Origin: Stropharia rugosoannulata
Lineage: Eukaryota; Basidiomycota; Agaricomycetes; Agaricales; Strophariaceae
DNA: 64,000 nt
Direction: 5' to 3'
Assembly: GCA_028532985.1 (NCBI GenBank)
Contig: JANCIK010000003.1
Location: forward strand, 2,304,001-2,368,000
Positions within the stretch are counted from its first letter, which is position 1, and each line of letters opens with the position of its first letter. Positions 11,817 through 23,571 of the stretch are shown piece after piece. The notes under the pieces are model-generated. The model worked only from the letters and a program-made list of their open reading frames with translations. It had not been told where the DNA came from and ran no database searches. Position numbers and translations under genes: made by a program.

Positions 11817-12674
11817 ATTAGCATAAGACCTGGCATCAGTAGTTATACGACTTTCCTTGAACGGATGTTGCCTTTTATCTTGTTATAATATTGGATGTAT
11901 TTACATATGTAGTATCGCACTTACCTCGCTGTTGTAATGCACATACTCGGACGCATTTTTTCTCACGTAGGATAATGAAATAAAATCTTGATGAGGAATA
12001 CAACACGAAATAGGTCTCAAAGACCCGTTGTTGAATACTTCATGTACATATACATATTACTCTCTTAACTCAGAAGTTCAACATGAAAGACTGTAACCTC
12101 ATCCATCTTGGTTGAAATTGACCAGTACGAGCTAGGCTATATCCAAGACATACAGTTTAACTACTTTTGCGACTACTATCTTGGTTTGATAATGTTATTG
12201 ACCCTAGTAGGCAATATGCAACCCAGAAATTTGACGCCAGGATAACCTGAAGCTAAATACATGAGATGTATACTCTATATTAGTACACTAACCTTTGAAG
12301 TGTTGTAATGACCTACCTAATCAAGTCATAAAAAAATAGTTTGTCGCAGGGAAAGCGGTTTGGGTTTGGGTTTATGTTTTTTATATGTTTGCATTTGACG
12401 AGGACATTTGAGTTTGGCGAATCGAATTGAGATAATGTTAATGCTGAACATGAATTTTGAAATGATGGAAAAGTTATACAGATGATGCTTTGCCGGTGAC
12501 GTTATGATATGAAGAAGCAAGAAAATAAAGAGAGAAAAACATTAATACAAGAAGTCGCAAATAGCGGTATGTCATCCTGAGCAATGTATGAAGCGTAAGA
12601 TAGCGTGTACTTTTTTGTCCGAATGGTGTAGCTGGGTTGCTGGGCCAAGTGTTGTGTTGCGTGACACGCAACAC
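11817..12674. other. Convergent 3' region, no gene seen
   Basis: About 860 AT-rich bases between two converging genes. It has several AATAAA-like stretches and a short TTTGGG repeat (three copies, about 12358-12373). The open frames on the minus strand here are low in quality and match nothing. Confidence 0.4.
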
Positions 12675-13616
12675 CTAATTCCATAGCTCGCCGTGATCGT
12701 AATTGTCGACCACGATTATGTCCTCGAGACTGTTGACCAGGGAGTAATCGTTGATACTCCCAGCTCCATTTGCCATAGCGAGGTTGAGTGCCGCGAGGGC
12801 TTTGTCCGATGCCGATGATTGACCTGAGCAGGAGGATGGGTAATAAAACTCGTCGGAGATAACAGATGATGAACCGGGAAGCGAGACAAATGAAGAACAC
12901 GGAGACCCTTCGGTGGAAAGGGATAATGACGGCGTTGGGCTGTGTAACGCCCCTATAGGAGGTGGCTGGATCATATCGTCTGTAACGGATGTCATGATGG
13001 GGATGGATGGTTCTTCGATTGCCAGGTTCGCATTGCTGGTATAGTGGGTATCTTGTCCTGGATACTGCCCGCGAGGGCGAGTAGTATGACTATGACTGTG
13101 GGGTACGGAGGGCCAATCGGAATCGACGTCCATCACAGCAATCGGATCTTTGACTTTACGGAGAAACGTTCCTCGTAAAATGTGATTTGCAGATTCTCCC
13201 GAAGAAATTAGCACATCATCCTCATCAGAGGCGTCGGATGCGTCGACGAAGACCTTTCTCTTCCGGAAGTGTAGCTTCTTACGTTCTCGTTTTGAAGCCT
13301 CCTTCGCCTTTTGGTGCGCTGGATGTTTTGAAGCCTCCTTCGCCTTTTGGTGCGCTGGATGCTTTGAGCGGGAATTTTCATAATCACGCATACGCCTAAC
13401 CAGACCTTCTCCGTTTTCGGAGATACTTTGGTGGAGCTCCCAGAAAGCGGAGGACCGCAAGCGGGCAAGATCTGGTAGGCAACCATGTTGTCGTTCTTGT
13501 GAGACCTTGAAATCCGAGGGTGGATTCCGCCGGCCTTTCCCTCCTGAACTGGACCGAGAAAAGAGATTGAACTGAGCAGACGTCGTAGCAAAGGACAGCT
13601 GCGGATCGGGCTGCAT
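12675..13616 (-). CDS. Unidentified hydrophilic protein with an internal 12-residue duplication
   Basis: A single open frame of 313 residues, starting MQPDPQLSFATTS. It is mostly disordered, rich in Ser, His, Pro and acidic residues, with a Lys/Arg cluster after residue 90 (KRERKKLHFRKRK) that could be a nuclear localisation signal, followed by an acidic stretch (DASDASDEDD). The segment SKHPAHQKAKEA occurs twice in tandem, from a 36-bp DNA duplication at 13291-13362. The C-terminal third contains a possible helix (DKALAALNLAMANGAG) and an acidic end. No domain is recognised. An upstream exon cannot be excluded, because a CAG precedes the ATG region. Confidence 0.6.
   Translation of the reverse strand: MQPDPQLSFATTSAQFNLFSRSSSGGKGRRNPPSDFKVSQERQHGCLPDLARLRSSAFWELHQSISENGEGLVRRMRDYENSRSKHPAHQKAKEASKHPAHQKAKEASKRERKKLHFRKRKVFVDASDASDEDDVLISSGESANHILRGTFLRKVKDPIAVMDVDSDWPSVPHSHSHTTRPRGQYPGQDTHYTSNANLAIEEPSIPIMTSVTDDMIQPPPIGALHSPTPSLSLSTEGSPCSSFVSLPGSSSVISDEFYYPSSCSGQSSASDKALAALNLAMANGAGSINDYSLVNSLEDIIVVDNYDHGELWN
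13291..13362. repeat. Tandem 36-bp duplication inside a CDS
   Basis: Two adjacent 36-bp units (13291-13326 and 13327-13362) are identical except for the last base (T in the first, C in the second). The length is a multiple of three, so the reading frame of the minus-strand gene is kept and 12 residues are duplicated. Near-perfect identity suggests a recent slippage or unequal-exchange event. Confidence 0.95.
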
Positions 13617-14112
13617 TCTGTTTTCACAGGTCGAGAATACAGAGTGGGTGTCAGTCTCTACGGGTGGCTACAACAGAGCGTAAGCAAAACAAGCGGGGAA
13701 CATCTCCCAGTGCGTCTCACAAAGTTGTCGCGGCGCCTCCTCTTGCCTTTGCGAGAGCCGTCGAGATCCGACTCAGCGTGAGTGTTGGAGACGAGGAATC
13801 CAGAACCCCGTTTGTGATTGGGAATGGGGGAGACGTGGGAGGGGGAGGCGGGGTAGGACCTGGAACGAAACATGGGAGTCGAGAGACTGCCCTGCTCTTT
13901 TCCACTTGTGATGATTTATTGGCGCATATCACATGACCGCTTATTTGGAGTAATAAGTAATCCAAATGACAATTAACCTCGGGTCTATAAATAGGTTACC
14001 CCTTAAACACTCAGGTCACACATGTGTATTATTCCTGCGTAGCGGCTGTCCCGATAATATATCATCCGACCGAAGTGCTCAATGCCGCTGTCACTTTTCT
14101 ATATCGCCGTCA
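13617..14112. other. Intergenic with a G-rich tract
   Basis: Between two minus-strand genes. A strongly G-biased tract lies at about 13825-13858 on the plus strand (several GGG runs), which may form a quadruplex. The open frames on both strands overlap and are compositionally poor. It probably holds the promoter of the minus-strand gene ending at 13616. Confidence 0.4.
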
Positions 14113-16964
14113 TTATTTTTCGAATTGCGAGACGTTGAGCGTACCAGAGCCGTTATTTCGGAGTTGTTCATGGATATCTTCGCACTGTGGTCGGAAAAGA
14201 TAACAAGACTGCGGCATACTGACCACTCACCAGCTTCAGCACCTTTCCCCCAATCAGATCTACCCTTTTAGCAAGCTTTTGGAGGTACGGGTCATTGGGC
14301 TCGCTGTGCAATAGATCATGCAAATGGTTCTTTAGAGTAAATGTCCATGGACATGAAAGCATTCTGACACCTAGTACCATGCCACATTAGTACAGCTCCT
14401 CGATGAACAAATGATGCCGCGTACGATCGAATGATTTAGAGGCATACACTAGTTCGTGTACGCCACAGCAGATACCGGTAATAGATAACAGTGCAAGCGG
14501 TTCATCATCTTCCAACACGTCTCTTCCTAGTATTCTGATCAAAATAGATACCAGCAAGTTCCAAGCTTCGTAGACAAAAAGCGAGTTGCACAATCGGCCC
14601 GTTATTATAATGTACTTTGAGAGTGATCCTTGTTGATAGTTAACCACTGTAAAGTATTTTTTAAATAGTGGAAGACATCACCAGCTGTCACTATTCCATG
14701 GCATCCTCCGAGGGGAATTAAGATCCAGATGTCCTGATTGAATGATTGTGCAGGAGATGCAGACCGGTAGGAGCTGATAAGCATTAGCAATGGATTTTTG
14801 AGGGTGCAAAAGGCCCCAGAAGTGCTTTCCTGAGACTTCATAAACTTGAAAAGAGCCGAGATCAAGGGCAATGCGTGTTGAACTACTGTGATTTTACCCT
14901 GACCTTCCACCGAAAACAGAATCAAAGTCAATAATTCGACGAGTGATTTTGTCCTTCCTATCGCAAGGGCATCGCAGTCTTCCTGTGTAACTAGAGAAAT
15001 GGACCTAGTAGGTTAAGAAATAAGAACAACCTAGGTGCGCCTCTAAACGAAAGACTTGCCTTGCGCATTTTCTAATAGCTATTACCAAATATAATCCGGA
15101 ATTTAGAAAAACCTCAAATCGAACGGAGACAAACCTTTTCCCAAATTGCTTGTAAAGGGCATTCCCGGTTCGAGGAGTGTATAGACCGATTCAGCTAATA
15201 AACCAGTTGGAACAAGAGACAGACATTCAATGCATATTTCTTTTACTAATTGATCGTGCCAATTTTAATCATTCAAAAGGAAGAAAGTAACATATTTACT
15301 GACCGCCTGCATCCTCTCCTGTGGTTGCTAACAACGTGTAAGCTGTAAGCATCGATTTTGTAAATTCTGGAATGTATGATTGAATTGTGGGGTCTGCGTT
15401 CATTGTGTACACTTCAAAATAGTGGATTATGACGGCGAAGAGTTTCCTAGTTATTTGCACGAGAAGGGCACGTTCTAAGTGCACCACATTAACTAAGTCT
15501 TTGACAACTGCCAGAAATAATTCCTTGTTGACAACCAATTTACAACGTAAGAGTTTGATCGAGAGAGGGGAGGGGTTTCATACAGATATGGCTCGAATTG
15601 ATGTTTTGACATCAACATCTATGATTGCAGCGATGTCTTCGTCGCGTAGTACACCATCGAGGTGATACAGCCAGCTCGCCGTCTTTCAAAGAAGTTGACC
15701 AAAGCTATGAATTACAACAAAAACGACTCACCACGACAGGAAGATATTCTGTATAGGCAACTCGCGGGTCATCCCAGGTAGACCAAATCCAAGGAAGTGC
15801 ATTACCCCATTGCAGCAAGATGGCTTGAGGAACGTCTAATTGTTCAATGGGCAAGTACGACGGATTTTCGCAGTTCATTATCGATCTGACAAGATACAAT
15901 AAGCGTCGAGAGGCTTCTGGGCGCAACGCTAGCTCTCTATCATCTCTTGAAGTTACCGAACATAAAGCGATAGTCATGGCTGCCATAGTACGTCGAGGAG
16001 CGGTATTGATAAGTAGAGCAGAAGAGTGTGGCTCAGATAATAAATGTTCGACAGAGACGTCCAGCGAGTTTTGGACGTCGGTATGCAAGGGCCTGCGATT
16101 TTTCAGATATACAATGAAGGTATGCATACATTTCTTACTCACCCGAGTCGTAGTAACGACCTGTCACATAACTGAGGAGAGACGATATGCGCGGTAAACA
16201 AGAGTGTCGTAGCAAGGCGCTTAGCGGCAGGAGAAAAGTTAGTTGAGCCAACAACAGCGTGGATATCGTCCCAGGATTCTGCAGGAGATGGACGTTGTTA
16301 CAATGCCAAGTAGGTTAGAAGATTATATTCATGCCTGGTAGTTGAATAGCAGCCAGACGAATGTCATACTGTTTCTGTGTTTGAATGCTAGTCAGGGTGC
16401 CAGTGTCTGAAGCAAGCCTAACATTTGTGCAGCAGATTATATTGGGTAGAGATTCATGAATCTTGACCAGTAGTTCATCGATACAAGTGACAACCACGGC
16501 TGTTCTGGGAAGGCTTTCCGAACAAGCCTGTGCAGTCCGTCGAATATATAGACGATACGCAAATAGTCGATCAAAGAATGTGTTGCTCACTGAGGTTAAA
16601 TCATTTTGTAGAAGATATGAGTCACTGAATGGACAAAATTCATACCAATATTCGCGAACGACAGGACCTTGTCATATGTTTTATCTTCTTGTACTGATTT
16701 ATGAAGGTCACTAGTGAAAACAATGAGAGCATCGATCGACTGTTGCAGTACTAAGAGATGACTGGTGGTGCTTTGACCATTTAGACTCCTGAGTAGGTCG
16801 GGTTTAGAGAGCTTCTCAATTTCTCGTTGAACGATCTCCAGACTAACAACATGGTTAGTGTTGGTCGTCTGGGAAGCTGGGGCATCGTAACAGATGAGGG
16901 AGACGGGTGACTGTGGAGGGGAACTACCACTGGGTTCAGATTCCGTTTCGCTACCTGAGTCCAT
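14113..16964 (-). CDS. Large all-helical protein of unknown function (ARM/HEAT-like)
   Basis: Starts MDSGSETESEPSGSS at 16964 and runs through about 11 exons. After an acidic N-terminus the protein is nearly all amphipathic helices, for example CIDELLVKIHESLPN, VKDLVNVVHLERALLVQITR, TKSLVELLTLILFSVEGQG and AWNLLVSILIRILGRD, suggesting an alpha-solenoid. I recognise no family. Exons were joined by phase: LSFANI to VSNTFFDRLF, a GC-type join QLP to ESWDDIHAVV, RLLRL to GPLHTDVQNS, PVV to TASWLYHLDG, AIS to ELFLAVVKD, GEDAG to VKEICIECLS, GK to a 19-nt exon (AIRKCA) to RSISLVTQED, TA to GSLSKYIIIT, HELV to MLSCPWTF, and VLKL to CEDIHEQLRN, ending VSQFEK at 14113. The last join and the 14113 end are the least certain; without the last intron the ORF stops at 14168. 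Confidence 0.6.
15060..15078 (-). other. 19-nt micro-exon followed by a GC donor
   Basis: Part of the helical-protein gene above. Coding for AIRKCA, it is the only way found to keep phase between the exon ending NLGK and the exon beginning SISLVTQEDC. Its 3' splice donor on the minus strand reads AAG|GCAAGT, a textbook GC donor. Confidence 0.65.
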
Positions 16965-17549
16965 GAATCCGACAGCGTCTTGTGAGAGGATAAATATTAG
17001 GCCTTACGCCTTAGGAGTTAATGTATGCTTTAAAGCTCTAAAAGAGGAACGCACATGGTGATAGGCTGTCAGTGTCAAGTGTCACTGCGAGGCCGTCAAG
17101 TTAGAAGTGCATCAAGTGATAAACATAATATAACTCCAGTACTAGCATATTGACAGATACTTCGCACAAACCAAAATGAGACGTCTAGTCTACAGATTCG
17201 GTTGGAAGACCACACTCAAATCGCATATTTGACTTATCCGGGCAGTTGAGAGACCCGATGCTTGCCATCTCACAGCGTGGGGTGGAAGAACTTCAAAGAG
17301 CGAGTAGATCATAGAACAGGATAACTACTGCGATCCTAGGTAGGATATATCGGAAGCGGACAGGCGATAACTGAGCAGAGATGGTGATGAAATTATGGCC
17401 ATACTGACATAACGAGCTTTCTATGCCATAATTCCCATGTTGGTCAATGAGTTATTCCTTTCATCGTGAGTACCTGACCATTCCAAAGAAGTAGAGACTA
17501 GTCACCCTGTTGCAATAACCACACATGAGTATATTCGAATAACGTCTCC
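16965..17549. other. Intergenic, nothing recognised
   Basis: Lies between the start of the helical-protein gene and the 3' end of RPC37, both on the minus strand. It presumably contains the promoter of the former. No ORF above 60 codons or RNA structure is supported. Confidence 0.4.
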
Positions 17550-18495
17550 TTAGAGCCCTTTGATAGAATTTATGAAGTTGGAAATATCCGAGCGGCACTC
17601 TAGCTGTTCTTCATTTTGTGAAAATATCGACTCGAACGTAAGTGAAGACTCTTCCGTCTACGTTTAATTTGTTAGATTTATATGTTATTATTGCCTAAAA
17701 CAACTTACAGTAGGTTCGCAGAAATCCAAATCCTGCCACTTTTCGTCTTCCTCCGTTCGGATGATGTGCAGCATCTCTCTTCTGACTGTGGAAAGACCCC
17801 CTTGACCGGCATCATCTGATTTTCTCGCAGTGACGTGGACTTCCTTTGCATCTCCAGAAGCTTTTTTCTCCTTCTTGGGAACAGCAAGAGCAGGCACCTC
17901 ATCTGGGTCTGGAGGAGGTCCATCATCTGAGTCTGAGTCTGAGCCAGGGCCGCGTCGTCTATTTTTCCGTGAAAGTATATCAAGGTAAGTTAAGGTCGGG
18001 CGCAGTTGGTGTGTTTCACTGATGGGATGGAGGTGAAGCTTCCCTGGCAAACGAAAGAATAAGTTTTAGTGGACAATGAGGTTTAATTCACCATAGAAGC
18101 GCACCATCCCTGACAATACCCAGAACATAAGCACCGCGAGCTGGGATTTCTTCGCTTCTCAAACGAACTTCAGAAAGCCGGGGTTCTTCATCGTTGCGCA
18201 GAGGTTTCTCCTGGTTCTTTTCTCTGTCATCTTCTATACGGCCAAGGCCTAGGGTCTTAGCTTTTTCTGTATTATAGACCTCTGGGCGCGTGTCCACAGG
18301 GACGTGAATTTCTAGCCGCTTGGATTGAGATTTGTACCGGGCAGTTATCCGTTTTCCGCTTGATGCGGCGGAAGGAGGAACCTGCAGCGGCCTACTCAAT
18401 AGAGGAAATTGATGAATCTGCACATTTGGTGCAAGAGCATTAGAGTAATGGATGGGAAGAACTGAGATAATCTCATCGTTTTCGTCGGCGTTCAT
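17550..18495 (-). CDS. RPC37: RNA polymerase III subunit RPC37/RPC5 (Sin-like)
   Basis: Subunit of the TFIIF-like Rpc37-Rpc53 pair of RNA polymerase III, needed for termination and reinitiation on tRNA and 5S genes. It acts in the nucleus. The N-terminal part carries the RPC5 pattern: IISVLPIHYS, QIHQFPLLSRPLQ, RLEIHVPVDTRPEVYN, then RSEEIPARGAYVLGIVRDG. After the first intron it continues KLHLHPISETHQLRPTLTYL, a SDSDSDDGPPPD acidic patch, a Lys-rich patch, and EMLHIIRTEEDEKWQDL. The short last exon ends NFINSIKGL. Three exons: about 18105-18495, 17709-18041 and 17550-17655, roughly 278 residues. It is divergent from the membrane-protein gene at 18627, with a 131-bp shared promoter. Confidence 0.82.
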
Positions 18496-18626
18496 TTTGT
18501 CTAAGTGTCCAGTCCCAAGCGAGCAGTCACAGCCACAGCCACAGCCTAGCTAAGCGCGCACGCCGCAGAGTCCGCGGCATGTGTACATGGTAAACATTGC
18601 AATGCTGATTTTCTTTCCTTCCGACC
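18496..18626. promoter_or_regulatory. Short divergent promoter (RPC37 / membrane protein)
   Basis: Only 131 bp separate the two start codons. It contains a repeated CACAGC motif (three copies, about 18528-18545) and a CCGCAGAGTCCGCGG near-palindrome at about 18562-18576. Both genes must share this region. Confidence 0.5.
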
Positions 18627-20123
18627 ATGATCATTGAATCCGACCGAGAAGACTCTATTCAGAAGATACCATTGCTTGTTCAGAGCAGGCGATCACAGTC
18701 TCCTGAACCGTCAGGGTCTACCTTCCCACCCCCACCATTCATCGCAGTCGAAGTCACAAGTGTCGACGAAGCAACGCTGGCATTAGGACCTCCTCCGGAA
18801 TTTGCACCATATCAAGCAGAATACTTTGAACAGGCTAATCGCAATGTCGTCTCTCATGACCCACATTTGAATTCAGATGGTATGTTTTGCAGTACTTTGC
18901 TATTGACTTTGCCGCGAACCTCCTCCCTTAGGCGAGGCCCTCTATCGTTTTCTTCTATCGCAGTCTCAGACGAGACCATCCTATCGAATCCAGTGCCGTG
19001 GGACCCATGACGAACTGCAGTCGAGATGGGTAACAGAGCGCGACTCGCAGGGCAACACACGTTCTCGTCGGGAGACGCAGACGGAAACAGTTGTCGACTT
19101 TGACTTCTGCATAGACGTGCATCCCGAGGAAAGCGAAGATCTTGCACCTATACTTTGGTCAGTCTGCGATAATGAGCCTGCATATCGCGGCAAAATGGTT
19201 CAAGAATATGATGACTTCTCTTCAATGAAAAGGCATAAACCGTCAAGGAAGGAAAAGAAGCAGAGCAAAGAATGGACAAAACGCAGATTGATGCTTGGCC
19301 TTCCGCCATGGATACGACAGCAGGATGACTACGGCTCTGCGGGCATCATGCCCTCTTCACCAAATGACGGATTAAAATCTTCGAAAACCATCAGGCAATG
19401 GGCTGACGAATACTGTGCAAGCCCGAAGTACCTCAAGGAGTTTGTCTACCAGAAAGTATCGTAATCCCCTTCTTATATGAGCTAATAAGATATTGACAAA
19501 GTTTATTAAAGGTGCTGTATGGTTGGAACCTGGAACAGTTAGAAATCGCAATACGTTCTACTATCAAAAGTGTACCGTACAACGGCTCACTCTCCGTTGA
19601 CATAACGCCCTTTGGCTCCAAAGTTTATATCCGACCCAACAACAAGGTATCGCGCATGCTCTCGAACATGTGGCTCAAATTTTTATCCATCCTACTTCTC
19701 ATGTTCCCATTTATCTGGTTATATAAACGCTTCCATCCGCGGGGCGGAGGCCGGTGGGAAGTGTGCGGGGCTGCTTATCCTTTGAAGCAATGGGTTCCTC
19801 TGGCTCCCGGCGAGGAGTTTCCATCAGATTTTACCGACGCATTACCGCCTTACGACCCTGTCGTCGTGGCAGGTTCGAGGTTCGCAACGTCGCCAGGCAA
19901 TATTGCCCGTTCTCTTAATCGGTATATGCAAACGCCAGCTGGACCAAGGAAGTCGGTAGGCACCAGAGAAGGAGAGTGGTTTAGGCGTTGGGAGTCGACC
20001 ATCAGACATGCCGTTATTGGTAGGTACAAGTCACAAATCCCACTCCCGACAGCGAGTCGCTCTTTATCGGAAGTCGAACTGCTGGACGGATATAACGAGG
20101 CAGCGGAATTGATACGCTATTGA
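18627..20123 (+). CDS. Unidentified single-pass membrane protein
   Basis: Exons 18627-18879, 18932-19455 and 19512-20123 give 462 residues. The N-terminal half is soluble and acidic (MIIESDRED, PPPPFIAVEV). The middle contains a conserved-looking block DFDFCIDVHPEESEDLAPIL and a basic patch KPSRKEKKQSKEWTKRR. One strong hydrophobic segment, FLSILLLMFPFIWLYKRF, is followed by a soluble C-terminal part with WEVCGAAYPLKQWVPL and a second block, GEWFRRWESTIRHAVIGRY. The membrane segment lies near residue 320, so most of the protein is probably on the cytosolic side. No domain recognised. Phase is kept at both introns (DG to EALYRF, YQK to VLYGWN). Confidence 0.7.
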
Positions 20124-20553
20124 ACCTCCTGGGTTATTTATCACTCTACACGTGTTTTTTTATATGTATGTAATATCTAATGGACAAACTTACTGTGTAT
20201 CCCCTTACATTTTCGTTACATGACGCCTCGAGCTTCTACATAGTATGCTTATAACAATTTCTCTTGTTTTACTCGAAAGAATTTCCTGATAAAGACAGGT
20301 GGCATTACATTGATTCGACGAGTTATCTATAGGTCAAAACGTCTTGATCGCCATACAAAGCAAACACAAACTGTACACGTGGAAATTACTTATTGTACAC
20401 GGTTATCAAATAAGGAGCGAAGATGGGATTAGACAGGACATCTTTCTGCGAAATATAGCAATGTAAACTCTAAACAGTCGATGCATATCCGCTCTAGCTG
20501 GCGTACCTAACTTGTAGAAAAAGGCGGTGGGATGACTACGGACCAGTCGTAAG
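20124..20553. other. Convergent 3' region
   Basis: AT-rich 3' flanks of two converging genes. No supported gene. Confidence 0.4.
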
Positions 20554-22658
20554 TCATTGATGCTGCTCTGTGCTTGCTCTTGAGAGCCTGACGTCGTTGC
20601 CGTGAAAGGGGTCAGAATAGAGGGAATCCGTATTGTTGGAAGATACCAGCCAGCTCCGAGAAAACTCCCGTCGATGCACCTTTTCAAAGTACTTGATAGA
20701 GACACTCGGTGTCGCCGGATTCGATGTGGGAAATTCCTGGGTCAAGGTGGATGCTTTGGTCACACTCTGCACCCTTGATACCCTCGACGCATTGGGCGCT
20801 GGGTTGTTACGAAGGAGATACGAGCGCGGAATAGACAACACGGAAGACCTATCTCCGTGTTCCAAGCTGCGGTTAGGTGCGAGGGCTTGAGTATCGGAAA
20901 ATGGGTCGCTGGTTACACTGCTGACGCTGTGTCTAGCTACGCGCGGGTTTCTTGGTGAATCTGGGAGACTTAGCATCCGACTTATCACATTGCGTCGGTC
21001 GCGATCCACGATGTCGTTAGCAGCCCGAGCAATTGCCGTACAAGTTATGGGATGTGAAAGAAGCATCTCCCGTTCGTGTCTGTGAACCACACGACCGAAG
21101 CTGTGGATAGCGAGTAGGGATATGATACACCCTTCAAGTGAAGTTAGTTCTTTGCGTCGCCGATGAATTTAGTATGTCTCACAATTCAAGGCAATCCAGC
21201 CAGTGACACTGAGTCCATTTTTGACGTTAACGCCAATCAACACGAGGACGGCAACAATGACACAATTGAAAGTGATGAAGGTCGTATAAAGCAGCTAAAA
21301 AAATCAGGTAAAACAGATTGCCCAGATATTATTATGCGTGTAAACTGGCAAGTACCTCATCTTTCATGACCTGCTGGAAAAGTTGCATTGGCGGCAGGAG
21401 GCGACTCAATCTATTAGAAACAGGTGATGGCGAAGATTCGCGAAGAGCTGCGGCAATTGGTTCATCTTGAGGCTCACGGAGGGTGGTGAGCTTTTCGAAA
21501 GAGGCATCTGGACCTCGAAACCTTTGCAGAAATCCTCTACCATTATTGGAAACTTTAGGAATAGCTTCCTTGACTGGTACGGGCTGTTGATCTTGTGGTT
21601 TGACATAGTCCCACCACCCACGGGGTTGCACTGGGGCAGGTTCTGTTGTTTCTGGTGGTATCTCAGCAATGGAAATGCCATCCATGGATAGCTCTATAGA
21701 TATGCGGCCTCGAGTATCTGGTGAACCTCGGGATTTCCAGCAAACGTATAAGACTGGGAGATAGATTATTAGTTTATACCTACTTCTTGAATGAAAATAA
21801 CTTGCAGCAAAAACTGATGAAGAGGGATTCTGCAAACTGAATGACGACAAATAAACGGGTGAAGCGTAAATCGTCAGTACGGATACAGCTCCCTGCATGA
21901 TGGATTAAGCATATGCGCGGAGGAGTCGACGGTGGTATATACCTGAAGTCCGGCGTAAAACACGAGTCTGAACAATATCAAGAATGACCACAGCGACAGA
22001 TCCAAACTGGAATAATCCAAGGACGACAATAATAAATCGCGGCTTATTCAAGCATTTATATACTTTAACACCTAGGATAACGGTGATCTGGGATAGATGT
22101 CATTACGTTTCAGAAAGTCCGAAAATTTAATGCTCATACCAGAAGCGCTAGTGATGTAGCACCGCATATACACGAAAGGACGAGAACGCTGTGAAGTTGT
22201 TAGAAGTTGATGTTTCTACCACACTAATCTACTCACACAGTGCAAGGAGTGTTTTGACCGAGATATGAAGCTATGACAGGAGCCAATGATACTGGGGCCA
22301 ATATTTGGCTGAGGAACAAGACATAGAATAGTATTTTTGACTTGACCTTGCCGCGGCGGATGTAGTCACCAGAAACGAAGATGTTCCTGGTGAATACCAC
22401 GGCAAGTGCACCCATAACAAGCAGGCCAATATTGGCATCGACCAGGTCTTGCTGAAATGAGGAAGAAAGAAGGGATCCATCTGGAGACGAAGAATATGTA
22501 GGGACGAAGGTCTCGATTGAGGCTGATCCATAATATTGAGAAAAATTGGGTATGACGACAGTAGTAGCAAGATCAACGACAAGAACGTTTGGAGAGCAGG
22601 ATGTCGGTGTCGCAGTCGTCCGGGAAGCGAGACGAACAGGAGATTCCGGTGAGTTCAT
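20554..22658 (-). CDS. Second orphan seven-helix membrane protein
   Basis: Starts MNSPESPVRLASRTTA at 22658. Exons include 22237-22658, 22140-22188 and 21943-22087, then further exons to 20554. Hydrophobic segments in order: NIGLLVMGALAVVFTRNIFV, FYVLFLSQILAPVSLAPVIA, VLVLSCICGATSLALLITVI, FIIVVLGLFQFGSVAVVILD, RLFVVIQFAESLFISFCCK, FITFNCVIVAVLVLIGVNV and VTGWIALNWCIISLLAIHSF. That makes seven, with the N-terminus outside by the positive-inside rule, a Pro-rich loop of about 120 residues before helix 6, and a Ser/Arg-rich tail of about 170 residues after helix 7 (RVVHRHEREMLL on). I do not recognise a receptor class. The join after helix 5 (near 21780) is unresolved: no single intron I tried keeps phase into the RISIELSMDG block. 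Confidence 0.65.
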
Positions 22659-22942
22659 TGCAAAAAGAAAGGAACAGCGAGTCAACACTGGCCAGTGAAA
22701 AGAGAAAAAAAGAACAGTCTAGGTGTTGCAGGAAGGCAAAGCATATCTGAGACACTATAATTGGATCTGGAGTCGTTAGTTATAGGGATCTTGTGGGGAT
22801 GACCAAGGCGACGCCGGACAGGCTGGCTACGGTAACCGTCCGTAAGAGGCGCCTGTGAACGCGTCCAAGTCAGATGCCTCTCGCGTTGCTCCGCCTTGGC
22901 CGAACTCGCTTAGATAAGCCCTTCCACATTCTTTTCTCCACC

Positions 22943-23571
22943 ATGGCCAAGGGTCCGGTTATCGTTCTAACGGGCACTCCTGGGACCGGAAAGTCTACCC
23001 ATGCTGCCCTGCTTGCAAATGAATCTCCTGTCCCTCTCAAACACATAAACGTCAGCGAATATGTAAAGGAGCGCGGTCTATATGAAAATTACGACGACGA
23101 ATGGCAAACATACACCGTCGATGAAGATCGTGTACGCGTTTTTCCGCGTAATTTAGCAATCGTTCTGATTCTTGTCGTAGCTCTTGGATGATCTAGAGCC
23201 TCTGGTTGCTCAAGGCGGCCTCATCCTTGATTGGCATACGTGCGAGGCATTTCCTGAGCGTTGGGCCGATCTGGTGGTAGTTCTTCGTTGTAATCACACC
23301 AAACTATGGGAACGTCTCGAAGCCAGGTGCGTGCAACAAATTCTCGGCTCCGATAATTGTATTAAAAAACAACAGGGAATATCCTCTCAAAAAGATACAA
23401 GAAAACAACGAGGCAGAAATCATGCAGGTCGTGCTTGACGAAGCCCGATCATCATACCCAACCGAAATCGTTGTAGAGCTAGAAAGCGAAAGTATGGAGC
23501 AACTGGAATCAAACGTCGCCCGAGTCGTTGAGTGGATCACAACATGGTTGAAGAATCAGGAAAGCACTTGA
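22943..23571 (+). CDS. FAP7: Adenylate kinase 6 / FAP7-type NTPase
   Basis: A small P-loop enzyme with adenylate kinase/ATPase activity that binds Rps14 and is needed for the last cleavage of 20S pre-rRNA in 40S assembly. Exons 22943-23131, 23181-23326 and 23376-23571 give 176 residues. The Walker A loop GTPGTGKST sits at the N-terminus, followed by HINVSEYVKERGLYENYDDE. DDLEPLVAQGGLILDWHTCE is the family's second strand-helix unit. VVVLRCNHTKLWERLEAR and EYPLKKIQENNEAEIMQVVL are the lid and C-terminal part. The start at 22943 has a strong context (CCACCATGG). An in-frame ATG at 22874 would add 23 residues not typical of the family. It is divergent from the seven-helix gene, with 284 bp between starts. 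Confidence 0.92.

Noticed and set aside
12358..12373. TTTGGG repeat as telomere-like DNA
   Set aside because: Only three units, not TTAGGG, and surrounded by ordinary 3' flanks.
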